64,000 bases of DNA from Indiicoccus explosivorum (GCF_002167005.1 NZ_NHTN01000021.1:1-64000), one strand, 5' to 3'; numbered from the stretch's first letter, positions 53,425 through 63,196 are shown. Translations and numbers: made by a program. The notes: generated by a model not told the origin, from the sequence alone.

Positions 53425-54903
53425 ATGCGTTTGAAAGACATTCTTCATCAAGTGGATACTGTGAATTCCGTGCCGCCTGATACAGCCAAGACTCTTATTA
53501 ACGGCATAACAGATCGTTCTTCAGAAGCAGAAGCGGGCTTCCTGTTTGTAGCGGTAAAGGGCTTCAGTGAAGACGGACATGATTACATCCAATCCGCAAT
53601 TGACCACGGAGCAGGTGCAGTCGTTGGAGAAAGAGAAGACCTTGTTCTGTCCGTTCCCTATATCCAAGTGCAGAACAGCAGAAAGGCCTTAGGGCTGATT
53701 GCAAAGAACTTTTACGGCAATCCTTCCAGACATAAGACCGTGATCGGCGTAACCGGCACGAACGGAAAAACGACGACAAGCTTTTTGCTGAAACATCTGT
53801 TTGAGAGCAGCGGGATGTCCTGTGCTCTGATCGGCACTATTCAACATGTCGTCAACGGTGAAGTGATCCCCAGCGGGAATACGACACCCAACGCATTAGC
53901 GATCCATCGGCTGCTAGCCAAAAGTCAAGATGCAGTCGTTGTCATGGAGGTTTCCTCCCATGGAATCGATCAGTATCGGATTGAAGGCATTGAATTTGAT
54001 TGCTGCTTATTCACCAATCTCCACCGGGAACATCTCGATTATCATGGAACGATGGAAGAGTACTTTTTGAAAAAAGCAGCGTTATTCCGTCAGTTGAAAG
54101 ACGATGGAACCGCAGTACTGAACACCGACAATTGCTGGGGGGAGAGATTGGCCGCTGACCTGAAGCAAAAAGGGAAAACGGTCGTGACAGTCGGATCAAG
54201 TACCGGGAACGATATTTTTCTGAAAGACTTTCAGGTCAAAGACTCCAGAATGACTGTAGACGAACAGAGTGTGAAGACGTCTGTTCCCTCTCCGATGATC
54301 GGTATCCACAATCTTTATAATACTGCAATGGCGTACGCAACAGCGAAGCAGGCTGGGGTTTCCACACAGCAAATACTTGATGCACTGTTGACCTTCAAAG
54401 GAGTCAGCGGCCGGTTCGAAATGCTGAAAATGCCCAATGGCGCGACAGCCGTCATTGATTATGCCCATACAGCTGATGCCCTCCACTACTGTTTATCTAC
54501 CGCGAAAAGCCAGAGCCCCTATAAGCTGATTCACGTCTTTGGCTTCAGAGGAGACCGGGACCCGAGTAAACGGCCGGATATGCTGCAGGTTTCAACGAAA
54601 ATCAGCGATTGTTATGTTTTAACTTTCGATGATTTGAATTCCGTTTCCCCGGCAGACATGACAGAGGCGCTGAAGCACTTGAACAATTCTTATGGAAATA
54701 AAAAAGGGGTGGTTATACCGGACCGCAGTTTGGCGATTCAGCATGCCATAGAAATCAGCGGTGAAGGTGACTGGATCGTCATTACGGGGAAAGGCAACGA
54801 ACTCTACAAGCAACAAGTTCAATTGAGGACAGTTTCCGATAAGGATACAGTCCAGTTCATTGCTGAAAAACAGAATAACTGGAATACAAAAGAGCTCAAC
54901 TGA
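53425..54903 (+). CDS. MurE-like Mur ligase
   Basis: 492 residues. ATP loop GVTGTNGKTTTS (about 108-119), then LIGTIQHVV, VMEVSSHGIDQYRI, LFTNLHREHLDYHGTME and VIDYAHTADALHY: clear MurE organisation. MurE joins diaminopimelate or lysine to UDP-MurNAc-L-Ala-D-Glu. The substrate-recognition DNPR box should lie near residue 402, but here it reads TFDDLNSVSP, so the amino acid used is uncertain and the enzyme may be a secondary ligase outside the main dcw cluster. Divergent from the two-component genes; AAAGGAG upstream of the ATG. Confidence 0.8.
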   Translation: MRLKDILHQVDTVNSVPPDTAKTLINGITDRSSEAEAGFLFVAVKGFSEDGHDYIQSAIDHGAGAVVGEREDLVLSVPYIQVQNSRKALGLIAKNFYGNPSRHKTVIGVTGTNGKTTTSFLLKHLFESSGMSCALIGTIQHVVNGEVIPSGNTTPNALAIHRLLAKSQDAVVVMEVSSHGIDQYRIEGIEFDCCLFTNLHREHLDYHGTMEEYFLKKAALFRQLKDDGTAVLNTDNCWGERLAADLKQKGKTVVTVGSSTGNDIFLKDFQVKDSRMTVDEQSVKTSVPSPMIGIHNLYNTAMAYATAKQAGVSTQQILDALLTFKGVSGRFEMLKMPNGATAVIDYAHTADALHYCLSTAKSQSPYKLIHVFGFRGDRDPSKRPDMLQVSTKISDCYVLTFDDLNSVSPADMTEALKHLNNSYGNKKGVVIPDRSLAIQHAIEISGEGDWIVITGKGNELYKQQVQLRTVSDKDTVQFIAEKQNNWNTKELN

Positions 54904-54922
54904 AGTCAGATGAGCTCTTTTT
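54888..54922 (+). terminator. Terminator of the MurE-like gene
   Basis: AAAAGAGCTCA and TGAGCTCTTTTT pair in a stem that includes the end of the coding sequence. Confidence 0.8.
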
Positions 54923-54954
54923 CTGTAAATGGCCGTCCGCCAATCAGCTGGTAT

Positions 54955-55584
54955 TTATTCAGCCGACAGTTCATCTCCCGTCACCCACATATGGTTGGCC
55001 ACGACTTCGCCTGACGCTGTTACATAATCAATTGTATAAACCGTAGTCTCCTCCGCTGTATCAATGGTCGCGGTGGCGCCTTCCATTCCTTCCATATGGT
55101 CAGCGGTCACCACCACTTCCGTTCCGGGTTCCAGTGGCTCTTCACCCGGGTCTTCGAGTTCTTCATGGATCACCCATTTATGGCCATCAACGGTTTCTCC
55201 ACTTTCCGTCGTGTAGGAGATGGAATAAACAACTGTATCATACGCACCGGATACGGTTGCCTCAACACCCTGCATGCCCGGCATATGATCCGCTTCAACG
55301 ATGACTTGGCTTCCCACTTCGAAAGTCGGATTCTCTGCCACCCGCAGTCCTTCCGGCACCTCTCCTGAACCGGCGTGTTCCATTCCTTCGTGTGCCCCTT
55401 CTGCCATCCCCATTTCTTCATGGGAGCCTTCGCCCATATCCATTCCTTCATGGGATCCCTCTGCCATTTCCATTTCTTCAGATTCCGGAGAAATTTCCGG
55501 CTCCGCTCCGGTATCTGAACAAGCCGCCAAGGTCAAGGCAAATGCGGCCGAAGCCACTCCCAATTGCACTTTACGATTCACCAT
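54955..55584 (-). CDS. ydhK: YdhK family lipoprotein (two DUF1541 repeats)
   Basis: 209 residues from the ATG at 55584. Lipobox TLAAC near residue 22, a Met/His/Glu-rich linker with repeated EGSHEGMDMGEGSHEE units (about 35-70), then two DUF1541 repeats, GSQVIVEADHMPGMQG and GTEVVVTADHMEGMEG. The Met/His-rich linker suggests metal (copper) binding at the outer membrane face, by inference. Anchored lipoprotein. Confidence 0.85.
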   Translation of the reverse strand: MVNRKVQLGVASAAFALTLAACSDTGAEPEISPESEEMEMAEGSHEGMDMGEGSHEEMGMAEGAHEGMEHAGSGEVPEGLRVAENPTFEVGSQVIVEADHMPGMQGVEATVSGAYDTVVYSISYTTESGETVDGHKWVIHEELEDPGEEPLEPGTEVVVTADHMEGMEGATATIDTAEETTVYTIDYVTASGEVVANHMWVTGDELSAE

Positions 55585-55771
55585 ACTAATCCCTCTTTCC
55601 TGATGTCCTGCCCTCAATATACGGAAACTTCATGCAGTTGCTGTGCAGAAATCATGACAGTTTCCCGAAAAAGTTTTTACGAAAGTGACAGAACGGAAAG
55701 ACAGTTCATGTTGTCGGAAACCGTTTAATAATTATTGGAATAGATGATAAGAATAATTTCGGCCGGTTTAC

Positions 55772-56227
55772 TCAATCCTCTTCTTCTTCAAGATCGTCGA
55801 TCAACTTCTTCATCTCTTCAATTTCCCTGCGTTGCGCTTTTATGATCTCCTGTGCCAGCTGCTCCACGCGCGGGTCTGTAATTTCTGCGCGTTCACTGGT
55901 TAGAATGGCAATGGAATGATGGGGAATCATCGCCTGCATGTAGTCCACGTCATCAATGGTTTCCTGGCTGCGGGCAAGCCAGAACGGCACGATAATCAAA
56001 AGAGCGCTGACAGCATAAATAGCGATGTTCAATTTCTTGTTCTTGTACATATGCTGCATGAACGCCAGCATGACAATTGCCATGACACCACCCATATAAA
56101 TAGCCATGTATGTCCGCATTTCACTGAAGAAAATATGGTCCCAACGGTACACAGTGGAATACATGAGCCCGTACATAATCAGAGTGGCCGTCAAGACCAT
56201 TAAGATGAAACGCACGTACATCTTCAT
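55772..56227 (-). CDS. DUF305 family membrane protein
   Basis: 151 residues with three N-terminal membrane helices and a C-terminal helical DUF305 part: DDVDYMQAMIPHHSIAILTS (about 92-111) and AQEIIKAQRREIEEMKKLI. The MIPHH motif is the DUF305 hallmark, often seen with copper or heavy-metal genes. The YdhK gene downstream on the same strand fits a metal-related pair. Confidence 0.85.
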   Translation of the reverse strand: MKMYVRFILMVLTATLIMYGLMYSTVYRWDHIFFSEMRTYMAIYMGGVMAIVMLAFMQHMYKNKKLNIAIYAVSALLIIVPFWLARSQETIDDVDYMQAMIPHHSIAILTSERAEITDPRVEQLAQEIIKAQRREIEEMKKLIDDLEEEED

Positions 56228-56421
56228 TAAGCATCTTCCTTTCTAATATCGTTACCATCTTTTTCCCCTTTTCTTTTCCATACTAACGACTAAATGGAAA
56301 TTCCATAGAAACTGCATATTTTAAGGATATTTGCAGTCTTCTTCTTTTTAAGCAGCAAAAAATATTTTGGCAGGAGTCAGCTCTTTTTTCGAGAATCTAA
56401 CTAGTGAATGGAGGCAGGAAA

Positions 56422-57174
56422 ATGAAGACGGAAATGTTGATACAGAATCAAAAGAGTTGGAATACGGTCGCTGACCATTTTAACGGCATCGATGCTTTAC
56501 CCAGCTTCGGACCTTTCACCCAAACGGACGAAGAGCTGCATCTATTTGAGGCCATACAAGATAAAAAGGTGCTGGACATCGGATGTGGCAGCGGCCACTC
56601 CTTAGCCTATATGAAAGCTCAAGGAGCTGCAGAATTGTGGGGCATCGATTTTTCCGAGAAACAAATCGATACCGCGAAAATAACCTTAAAAGGAGTGCAG
56701 GCAAACTTGCACTGTGCAGCCATGGAAGAGGATATCAATCTTCCCCAGGGTTATTTCGACATTGTCTACTCTATTTACGCCATTGGATGGACGACCGATT
56801 TGGAAAGCACCTTCAACTTGATTTATTCCTATTTAAAGCCCGGCGGTTATTTTCTGTTCAGTTGGGACCATCCGCTTTATGCCCATCTGCAAAGTGAGAA
56901 TGGACTTCTTTCCCTTAAAGGCTCTTATCAGGAAGAAGGCATGACGCGCTATGAGAACTTTAAAGGGGAAGATGCACCGGTTGTCATTCCACAACGGAAG
57001 TTCAGTACTTATTTGAATTCATTAATTCAATCTGGTTTTACGATTGAAGAAGTCGTCGAGTCGGATGTTCCAATTCAGCTGAAGAACATGGAACCGGAAA
57101 TATCCGACCGCTATTATTCACTTTACAAAGCGCAGAAGTTTCCTACAACGATGATTATTAAAGCAAGAAAATGA
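56422..57174 (+). CDS. Class I SAM-dependent methyltransferase
   Basis: 250 residues from the ATG at 56422 (GGAGG upstream). Motif I VLDIGCGSGHSLAYM (about 50-64), acidic loop LWGIDFSEKQI, motif IV DIVYSIYAIGW and PGGYFLFSWDHPL. Substrate not evident. A hairpin follows at 57191. Confidence 0.85.
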   Translation: MKTEMLIQNQKSWNTVADHFNGIDALPSFGPFTQTDEELHLFEAIQDKKVLDIGCGSGHSLAYMKAQGAAELWGIDFSEKQIDTAKITLKGVQANLHCAAMEEDINLPQGYFDIVYSIYAIGWTTDLESTFNLIYSYLKPGGYFLFSWDHPLYAHLQSENGLLSLKGSYQEEGMTRYENFKGEDAPVVIPQRKFSTYLNSLIQSGFTIEEVVESDVPIQLKNMEPEISDRYYSLYKAQKFPTTMIIKARK

Positions 57175-57190
57175 ATATGTATATACACGA

Positions 57191-57226
57191 GAGGAAAAGC
57201 AGTGCTGATTTGCATTGCTTTTCCTC
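57191..57226 (+). terminator. Terminator of the methyltransferase gene
   Basis: GAGGAAAAGCA and TGCTTTTCCTC form an 11-bp stem, with a T-rich tract after it. The following AT-rich stretch 57227-57512 holds no gene I can support. Confidence 0.75.
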
Positions 57227-57512
57227 TTATTTGTTTTGCTGCTGCTTCTAAAAAGTTTCGATATGAAGTTATTTCCTAATAAGTTTTAATTCCTTTATAA
57301 GTCTGCTGCTTTTAGTAATATTTGAAGTTTTTAGAGCTCTTTTTTATCTGAACTGTTTTAAACTCGGTTACCCTTTTCAATTTTTCTTCTGATGTACAGA
57401 ATGGTGAATTTTTCGATTTCTCTTGCCAACATTACAAAGGAGGTTCCAAACCACTTTACGGACGTCCTCCCCTTTATAATCACATTCACTAAAAACGGTT
57501 CATCCCCCACCC

Positions 57513-58112
57513 TTAACCAACCAGCGCCATGATCAGCTCGAATGTTCCGCTTTCATTCAAAATCATCAGACCGAGCCCGATGAACACGACGGGGACGATG
57601 ATCCGTCCGTACTTTTCGATCGTGATGGATACCGCGCCGATTGCCGCGAGCTTGTAGCTGAGCCAGCAGAGCGCAGCGGTCAGCCCGTAAAAAATGACGA
57701 GCACGGTGACCAGTTCCTCTCCTTCGAGTGCCGTGAAGTACGGAATGTAGACGCCGAGGTTATCTCCGCCTGCTGCGAGCAACAGGATCATCACGCCGAC
57801 CGCGACATTCCGGAAGCGCCCGACCGATTCGAGCACTTCCTCCTCGTCCTTCTCTTCTTTTTTATTGAGCAGCACACTGAACCCCAGGTAAATCGGGATC
57901 AGCCCGAGAAAGCCGATCCACCGCCGCGGGATGAACGCGAGCCCGTAAACGGCGAGCAAGCTGACTGCCACCAGCACGGTCAGCCCCGCATACTGGCCGA
58001 TCACGATATCCCGCGCCCTGCCCTTTTTCAGCTGCGCGAACAGGATGACCAGGATGAAAATGTAGTCGATGCTAGTGGCAATAAAAGCGGAAACCGCGGA
58101 CACAATGACCAT
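57513..58112 (-). CDS. CadD-like cadmium resistance transporter
   Basis: 199 residues from the ATG at 58112, though GTG codons just upstream (58115-58121) sit closer to the AGGAGG and may be used. Five or six membrane helices: SAFIATSIDYIFILVILFAQ (about 7-26) and LLLAAGGDNLGVYIPYF (about 108-124) are the CadD pattern, with Asp in SxD and GGDN conserved. CadD-like proteins give cadmium resistance in staphylococci; the ion here is not established. Confidence 0.8.
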   Translation of the reverse strand: MVIVSAVSAFIATSIDYIFILVILFAQLKKGRARDIVIGQYAGLTVLVAVSLLAVYGLAFIPRRWIGFLGLIPIYLGFSVLLNKKEEKDEEEVLESVGRFRNVAVGVMILLLAAGGDNLGVYIPYFTALEGEELVTVLVIFYGLTAALCWLSYKLAAIGAVSITIEKYGRIIVPVVFIGLGLMILNESGTFELIMALVG

Positions 58113-58304
58113 CAGCACCACCACCCCCTCCTCTCCCAAAATTCCGTTGTCCTGTATGTACCCGGTCTGATGGAGGACATTCTTGTTTCACCCAAGGATT
58201 GCCTTATATTGTGAAAAACCAAGGAAACAGAAGAAGGGTCAGTGCAGTCAATGCCACAAATAAAAGAAAGACGGCCGGCAAGCGAAGAACCGGAACTCCA
58301 TGGG

Positions 58305-58478
58305 TCACTCCGGTTTATCCGTAAAACAGTCTTCACAAACGAACTTGCCTTCATTCCGCAGAAACGCTTTGATCTCGGTGAAGCCTTTGCGCTCCGGGTA
58401 GCGCATTTTAACATAGACCGTATCGTTCCCTTTTATCTCCCGGCTGCATACCATGCACTGCGGTTTTTCCCACAGCAT
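58305..58478 (-). CDS. Small zinc-ribbon-like protein
   Basis: 57 residues from the ATG at 58478 (AGGAGG 8 nt upstream). Two CxxC pairs (PQCMVCSREI near 7-10 and FVCEDCF near 48-51) should bind one zinc ion. It is the Bacillales-type MLWEKPQC small protein; function unknown. The strong RBS and paired cysteines support a real gene. Confidence 0.7.
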   Translation of the reverse strand: MLWEKPQCMVCSREIKGNDTVYVKMRYPERKGFTEIKAFLRNEGKFVCEDCFTDKPE

Positions 58479-58644
58479 GGCCATCACCTCCTGTCATGAT
58501 TGATTGTTTATACGGAATACTTACCGGAAAGTTCCATTCGGCTATACCGGAAGAAATAAAGGGAGCCGATCGGATGATGGAATGGACAGGAGCGGCCGGA
58601 CTGTGCCGCGATGGCGAAGGACGGCTGCAGCCGCTCAGGCGCTA

Positions 58645-58676
58645 AAAAAGCTCCCCTGCGAAGGAGAGCTTTCCGC
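58645..58676 (-). terminator. Terminator of the DASS transporter gene
   Basis: AAAGCTCCCCT and AGGAGAGCTTT pair with one mismatch around a 4-nt loop; a T-run follows on the minus strand. Confidence 0.75.
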
Positions 58677-58678
58677 GA

Positions 58679-60058
58679 TCACAGTCCGAAAACGATCCGC
58701 CAATAGAAGCCAGCCGTCAAGCTGACGATGGCGACCCAGGCGGCCAGCGCGAATCCGCCGATTTTCAGCAGATCCTTTTCAGTAAAGTGGTTATAAGAAT
58801 AAGCGATCAGATGGACCGGCGATTGGGTGATGAACAGGAACCCCGGAACGCCGGCCAGGAACACCGCCATCGTGACGAGCGCCGGGGAAAGGCCGTCCAG
58901 CGCCTGCCCGAGTGTGAGCCCGAGCGGCAGGATGATGGTCAGCAGGCCGAGCACATTGACGAAAATCAGCCGGATGGCGGCGGTCAGGCAGATCAGCAGG
59001 ACGAGGATGACGAACGGCTCATCCAGCGGCAGGGTATGCAGCAGGAAGTCGGCCGCGACTCCAATCGTCCCGGTCTCCACCAGCATGCCCGAGACCATGA
59101 TGGTCGCCGCGAAGAACAGCAGCATATCCCAATCGATCGATTTGCGCGCTTCTTCCCATTTCCAGATGCCGATGCCCGGCATGACGGTCAGTGCCGCTCC
59201 GAGCAAGCCCGTCAGCGGAATCGAAATATCATGGATCTGCTGGGTGCTCCACAGAAGCAGGACGAAGCCGATGATGAGCAGGACTTTTTTCTCCGGCCGG
59301 CTCAGCTTCCCCATATCGGCCGCTTCATCGTCCATCACGCGCAGGAGCGCCTGCTGATCGATTCTTTCAGCGGGAAAGACAGCGAGTGACAACACGCCGA
59401 GCAGCAGGGCGAAAACGAGGATGGGCGGGAAAAACAGCAGCAGCCATTTCAAATAACTCAGCCCGTCGACATTCTCGTTGAGGATGCCGAACGTGTAGAT
59501 GGTGGAACTGGCTCCTGTCGCAACCAGCGCCCCTGAGATCGACACGATGTAGGCGATGCCGATAAAGAGGCTTTTCCCGAGGTTTTGTGCATCGGTGATT
59601 TTCTTGATGCTTCCGAGAAGGCTATCGAAGACGGAAGCGACCAGGCTCCCTTTTCCGACATTCGACGGAATCATCAGGGACAGCAGGAACATGAGCACGT
59701 ACGACATGAAGACGAGCCCCTTCCCCGATCCTCTCGACAACCGCAGGACCGCCAGGGAGATCCGTCTCGCCAAGCCCGTGCTGATGAACGAGGCCGAAAT
59801 GATGAACGTCGAAAACAACAGCCAGACGATGTCGGTGCCGATATAGCTGAGCGTCTCCTCATAGGAAAAGAAGTGGAATGACAAGATCAGGATGAGGATG
59901 ATCGAACTTTGGGCAAGCGGGAACACCCGCCCGATCCACAAAATCTGGATGATGATCAGCGTGGCGAACGCCTTCATCTCGATGGAAGCCCCTGTGTAGT
60001 CCGGGAGGACCAGCAAGTACAGGATGGATGCGACTGTGATGAGTATGGTGTTCTTCAT
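58679..60058 (-). CDS. DASS/SLC13-type anion transporter
   Basis: 459 residues and about 11-12 membrane segments. The SLC13-type pattern SLMIPSNVGKGSLVASVFDS (about 131-150), ALVATGASSTIYTFGILNE and the C-terminal ITQSPVHLIAYSYN (about 415-428) fit the divalent-anion:sodium symporter superfamily. Substrate probably a di- or tricarboxylate; the neighbouring TcuA and TctABC genes favour a tricarboxylate link. It has its own RBS (GAAGGGG) and terminator. Confidence 0.75.
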   Translation of the reverse strand: MKNTILITVASILYLLVLPDYTGASIEMKAFATLIIIQILWIGRVFPLAQSSIILILILSFHFFSYEETLSYIGTDIVWLLFSTFIISASFISTGLARRISLAVLRLSRGSGKGLVFMSYVLMFLLSLMIPSNVGKGSLVASVFDSLLGSIKKITDAQNLGKSLFIGIAYIVSISGALVATGASSTIYTFGILNENVDGLSYLKWLLLFFPPILVFALLLGVLSLAVFPAERIDQQALLRVMDDEAADMGKLSRPEKKVLLIIGFVLLLWSTQQIHDISIPLTGLLGAALTVMPGIGIWKWEEARKSIDWDMLLFFAATIMVSGMLVETGTIGVAADFLLHTLPLDEPFVILVLLICLTAAIRLIFVNVLGLLTIILPLGLTLGQALDGLSPALVTMAVFLAGVPGFLFITQSPVHLIAYSYNHFTEKDLLKIGGFALAAWVAIVSLTAGFYWRIVFGL

Positions 60059-60120
60059 TTTGCAGGACCCCTTCGGACGACTTGAAATTCGGGTGCGGCC
60101 CGGTTGCTCCGGCCCAATAA

Positions 60121-60148
60121 GAAAGCCACCAATCGCTTGGTGGCTTTC
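60121..60148 (-). terminator. Terminator after tcuA
   Basis: GAAAGCCACCAA and TTGGTGGCTTTC form a perfect 12-bp stem with a 4-nt loop. Confidence 0.8.
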
Positions 60149-60163
60149 CCGGAACGCTGAAGT

Positions 60164-61678
60164 TTACTTGCTTACGGCATTTGTCACTTCATTGCTGTAC
60201 CGGCCGGCTGATGTTCCCGCAATCTTTCCGAATACGGCTCCTGACATCAGTCCTGAACCACCCGGGTAGTTATGATAGAAAATCCCGCCGATCATTTCGC
60301 CGGCGGCAAAGAGCCCTTCGATCGGTTTCCCTGATCCGTCAAGCACATGGCCATCCGTATCCGCATGGATGCCGCCGAACGCGAACGTGATGCCGCATGT
60401 CACCGGATAAGCATAGAACGGGCCTTCTTCGACCGTGTTCGCCCAGTTCGTCTTCGGCGGCACGATGCCTGTCGTCCCTTTGCCGTCCTTGACGGAAGGA
60501 TTGAACTCCCCTTCCTGGACACTCCGGTTGTATTCCTCGATCGTGCGCAGGAAGTTTTCCTTGTCGACATCCAGCTGATCGACGAGCGCTTCGAGCGTAT
60601 CCGCTTCGTAAGCCGTCGCTTCCTCGAGATTGTACTCTTCACGAAGAAGCGGACGCACTTTCGAGTCGAAAATCTGATACGCCACGTGACCCGGCTGCTT
60701 CAGGATTTCTTTGCCGTACTTCGCGTACGTGTAGTTGCGGAAGTCCGCGCCTTCATCGACGAACCGTTCGCCGTTTTTGTTCAGCATGATGCTGAGCGGG
60801 TACGAATGCTTTTTGTAAATGTCGCCCGGCTTGTTGAAATCGCCCACTTTCGGCGCATTGTAATCCGTCCCGATGGCGTGGCAGCCGGACCACTGGCCAT
60901 ACTTCTGCGCCCCGACGGCAAGCGCCATGTCGATGCCGCCGCCGGTGTTGTATTCCGTGCCGCGCACGATCGCCGCATCCCATTCGTCGCCGATATGCTG
61001 CCGGCGCTGCTGGTTGTTCGCTTCAAAGCTGCCGCAGGCGAGGATGACGCCCGCGCTCTTGATCCGGGTCTGTTCACCGTTGATCTCCGCCGCCACGCCG
61101 GTCACTTTCCCGTCTTCAGTGATCAGTTCCGTGGCATTCGCATTGTAGATGACCTCGATGCCGCGCTCTTCCGCTTTTTGGAATAAAGAACGCATCAGGC
61201 CGATGCCTTTTTCTTTCGTCTTCAGCGGCAGGCCGCCCCAGAAATGGCGTTTGCCGTCCTCGACGAATGACTGGTTGCCTTTATTGAGTTCGAATTCGAC
61301 GCCTTGCTCGCGCATCCACAGGATGGTCTCGAGCGATTTGCCGACGAGCGTGCCGGCGAGTTCCGGGTCGCTCTCTTCTTGCGTCACCCGCATCATATCG
61401 CCGTAGAAGTCCTCGTTTTTGTACTCCGGCATCACGGTGTTCGCCGCTTCCTCATCGGAAAGCGACGGGATGATTTTCCGGATGTTGTCCAAGTTGCCGT
61501 ATGCAGCCCGGATCGCACCGTCCGTAAAGAAGGAGTTGCCGCCTTTTTTCTCTTTCGGTGCCCGTTCAAGCACAGCCACTCTGCTTCCTTGTTCACTCGC
61601 AGCGATCGCGGCGCACAGCGCCGCGTTCCCTGCTCCGACGACAACCACATCGTATGAGCTTATCGATTCTTTATTCAC
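60164..61678 (-). CDS. tcuA: FAD-dependent tricarballylate dehydrogenase TcuA
   Basis: 504 residues. FAD-binding VVVVGAGNAALCAAIAASE (about 11-29), SFFTDGAIRAAYG (about 49) and a C-terminal GGIHADTDGHVLDGSGKPIE, then GLFAAGEMIGGIFYHNYPGG, match the fumarate-reductase/TcuA group. TcuA oxidises tricarballylate (a toxic aconitase inhibitor) to cis-aconitate. The usual electron-transfer partner TcuB is not seen. It starts with GTG 21 nt after the second tctA, so it is in one operon with tctCBA. A related substrate is possible. Confidence 0.85.
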   Translation of the reverse strand: MNKESISSYDVVVVGAGNAALCAAIAASEQGSRVAVLERAPKEKKGGNSFFTDGAIRAAYGNLDNIRKIIPSLSDEEAANTVMPEYKNEDFYGDMMRVTQEESDPELAGTLVGKSLETILWMREQGVEFELNKGNQSFVEDGKRHFWGGLPLKTKEKGIGLMRSLFQKAEERGIEVIYNANATELITEDGKVTGVAAEINGEQTRIKSAGVILACGSFEANNQQRRQHIGDEWDAAIVRGTEYNTGGGIDMALAVGAQKYGQWSGCHAIGTDYNAPKVGDFNKPGDIYKKHSYPLSIMLNKNGERFVDEGADFRNYTYAKYGKEILKQPGHVAYQIFDSKVRPLLREEYNLEEATAYEADTLEALVDQLDVDKENFLRTIEEYNRSVQEGEFNPSVKDGKGTTGIVPPKTNWANTVEEGPFYAYPVTCGITFAFGGIHADTDGHVLDGSGKPIEGLFAAGEMIGGIFYHNYPGGSGLMSGAVFGKIAGTSAGRYSNEVTNAVSK

Positions 61679-61699
61679 CGCTAAATTTCATCCTTTCTG

Positions 61700-63196
61700 T
61701 CAGTCGGCAGCCGGTCCGGCTCCCCGCAGTTTTTTGAACGACTTGATAATGAGCGGATAAAACAGGGACAGCACGGTCAGGACTACGAGGACCACCGCGA
61801 TCGTGGAGCCGAAGAAAATGCCGAACCCGCCGTTGGAAGCCGCAAGCGACATCCGGAAGTTCTGTTCCATGTCCCCGCCGACGATGATCGCCAGGATCAG
61901 CGGCGCGATCGGGAAGTCCAAAATTTTCAGCAGCAGTCCGAAGTAGCCGAAAATGAGCAGGAAGAAGAAATCGATCGTGCTGTAGCCGAGCGTGTACGTT
62001 CCGATGAATGCCAGCATGACGATGATCGGATACAGGACTTTCGCCGGCGTATCCAGGATTTTGACCAGCAGTCCCACGAGCAGGATGTTGATGATGATCA
62101 GCGCGATGTTCCCGATGAACATGCTGTTGATGAGCGTCCATACCATTCCCGGATCGTTTTCGAATAAAAGCGGTCCCGGTCGGATGCCGAGCATGATGAG
62201 CGCCCCCAGCATGACCGCGGTTGTTCCGGATCCCGGAATCCCCATCGTCAGCAGCGGGATCAGCGCGCCGACGGAAGCGGCGTTGTTCGCCGATTCAGGC
62301 GCAGCCAGTCCTTCAGGCGCCCCTTTCCCGAACTCGTCAGGCTTTCTGGAAATCTGTTTTTCGGTCGTGTAGCTGAGCATGGAAGCGATGGAGCCGCCTG
62401 CGCCCGGCAGAACGCCGATGATGAAGCCGAGCGGCCCGCTCCGCAGAATCGGCCATTTCGACCGCTTCCATTGATCTTTCGTGAACCAGATCTTGCCGAC
62501 TTTCTTTTTCTCTTTTTTCTCTTCGTCGATGTTCAGGTAATTGAACAGCACTTCGCCCACTGCGTAAATGCCGATGATGACAATCAGGAAATCCAGCCCT
62601 TCGCTCAAGTGCGGGATGCCGAATGTGAATCGGTACACGCCTGTCTGCGTGTCGATGCCGATCGTGCTGAGCAAGAGTCCGAGCGACATGGCGATGAGGC
62701 CTTTCACCATCCGGCCGACCGAAAGGGAAATGATCGCCGACAGCGTCAGCAGCATCAGCAGAAAATATTCAGCGGGTCCGAATTTCAGTGCAAAACTGGA
62801 AAGCGGCGCCGCGAGCGCGATGAATCCGATGGTGGCGATGATGCCGCCAATGAACGATGCGACAGCGGATAGGGCCATCGCCTGCCCTGCCAATCCCCGC
62901 TGCGCCATCGGGTAGCCGTCGAATGTCGCTGCGATCGCCGACCCGTCACCCGGTGTATTCAGCAAGATCGAGCTTCTGGAACCGCCGTACATAGCGCCGT
63001 AGTAGATGGCCGCCATGAGGATGAGAGCGCTGGTGGCGTCCATGCCGAATGTCACCGGGATCAGGACCGCTACCGCTGTAGCCGGTCCCAAGCCCGGAAG
63101 CATTCCGACGATCGTCCCCAGAAAGCCGCCGACAATGATCCAGAAAATGTTGATCGGCTGCAGCGAGGTTAGAAGTCCTTCTAAAAATGCATCCAT
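61700..63196 (-). CDS. tctA: Tripartite tricarboxylate transporter, large permease TctA (second copy)
   Basis: 498 residues, about 12 membrane helices. VGMLPGLGPATAVAVLIPVT (about 30-49), YYGAMYGGSRSSILLNTPGD and GVLPGAGGSIASMLSYTTE are the TctA signatures. It differs clearly from the copy at 30091, so the two systems carry different acids. Next to tcuA, the probable cargo is tricarballylate or citrate. TAGGAGG precedes the ATG. Confidence 0.9.
   Translation of the reverse strand: MDAFLEGLLTSLQPINIFWIIVGGFLGTIVGMLPGLGPATAVAVLIPVTFGMDATSALILMAAIYYGAMYGGSRSSILLNTPGDGSAIAATFDGYPMAQRGLAGQAMALSAVASFIGGIIATIGFIALAAPLSSFALKFGPAEYFLLMLLTLSAIISLSVGRMVKGLIAMSLGLLLSTIGIDTQTGVYRFTFGIPHLSEGLDFLIVIIGIYAVGEVLFNYLNIDEEKKEKKKVGKIWFTKDQWKRSKWPILRSGPLGFIIGVLPGAGGSIASMLSYTTEKQISRKPDEFGKGAPEGLAAPESANNAASVGALIPLLTMGIPGSGTTAVMLGALIMLGIRPGPLLFENDPGMVWTLINSMFIGNIALIIINILLVGLLVKILDTPAKVLYPIIVMLAFIGTYTLGYSTIDFFFLLIFGYFGLLLKILDFPIAPLILAIIVGGDMEQNFRMSLAASNGGFGIFFGSTIAVVLVVLTVLSLFYPLIIKSFKKLRGAGPAAD

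Noticed and set aside
60347-61186. A 279-codon plus-strand frame over tcuA
   Set aside because: Arg/Phe/Asp-rich shadow of the flavoprotein gene, without RBS or recognisable motifs.
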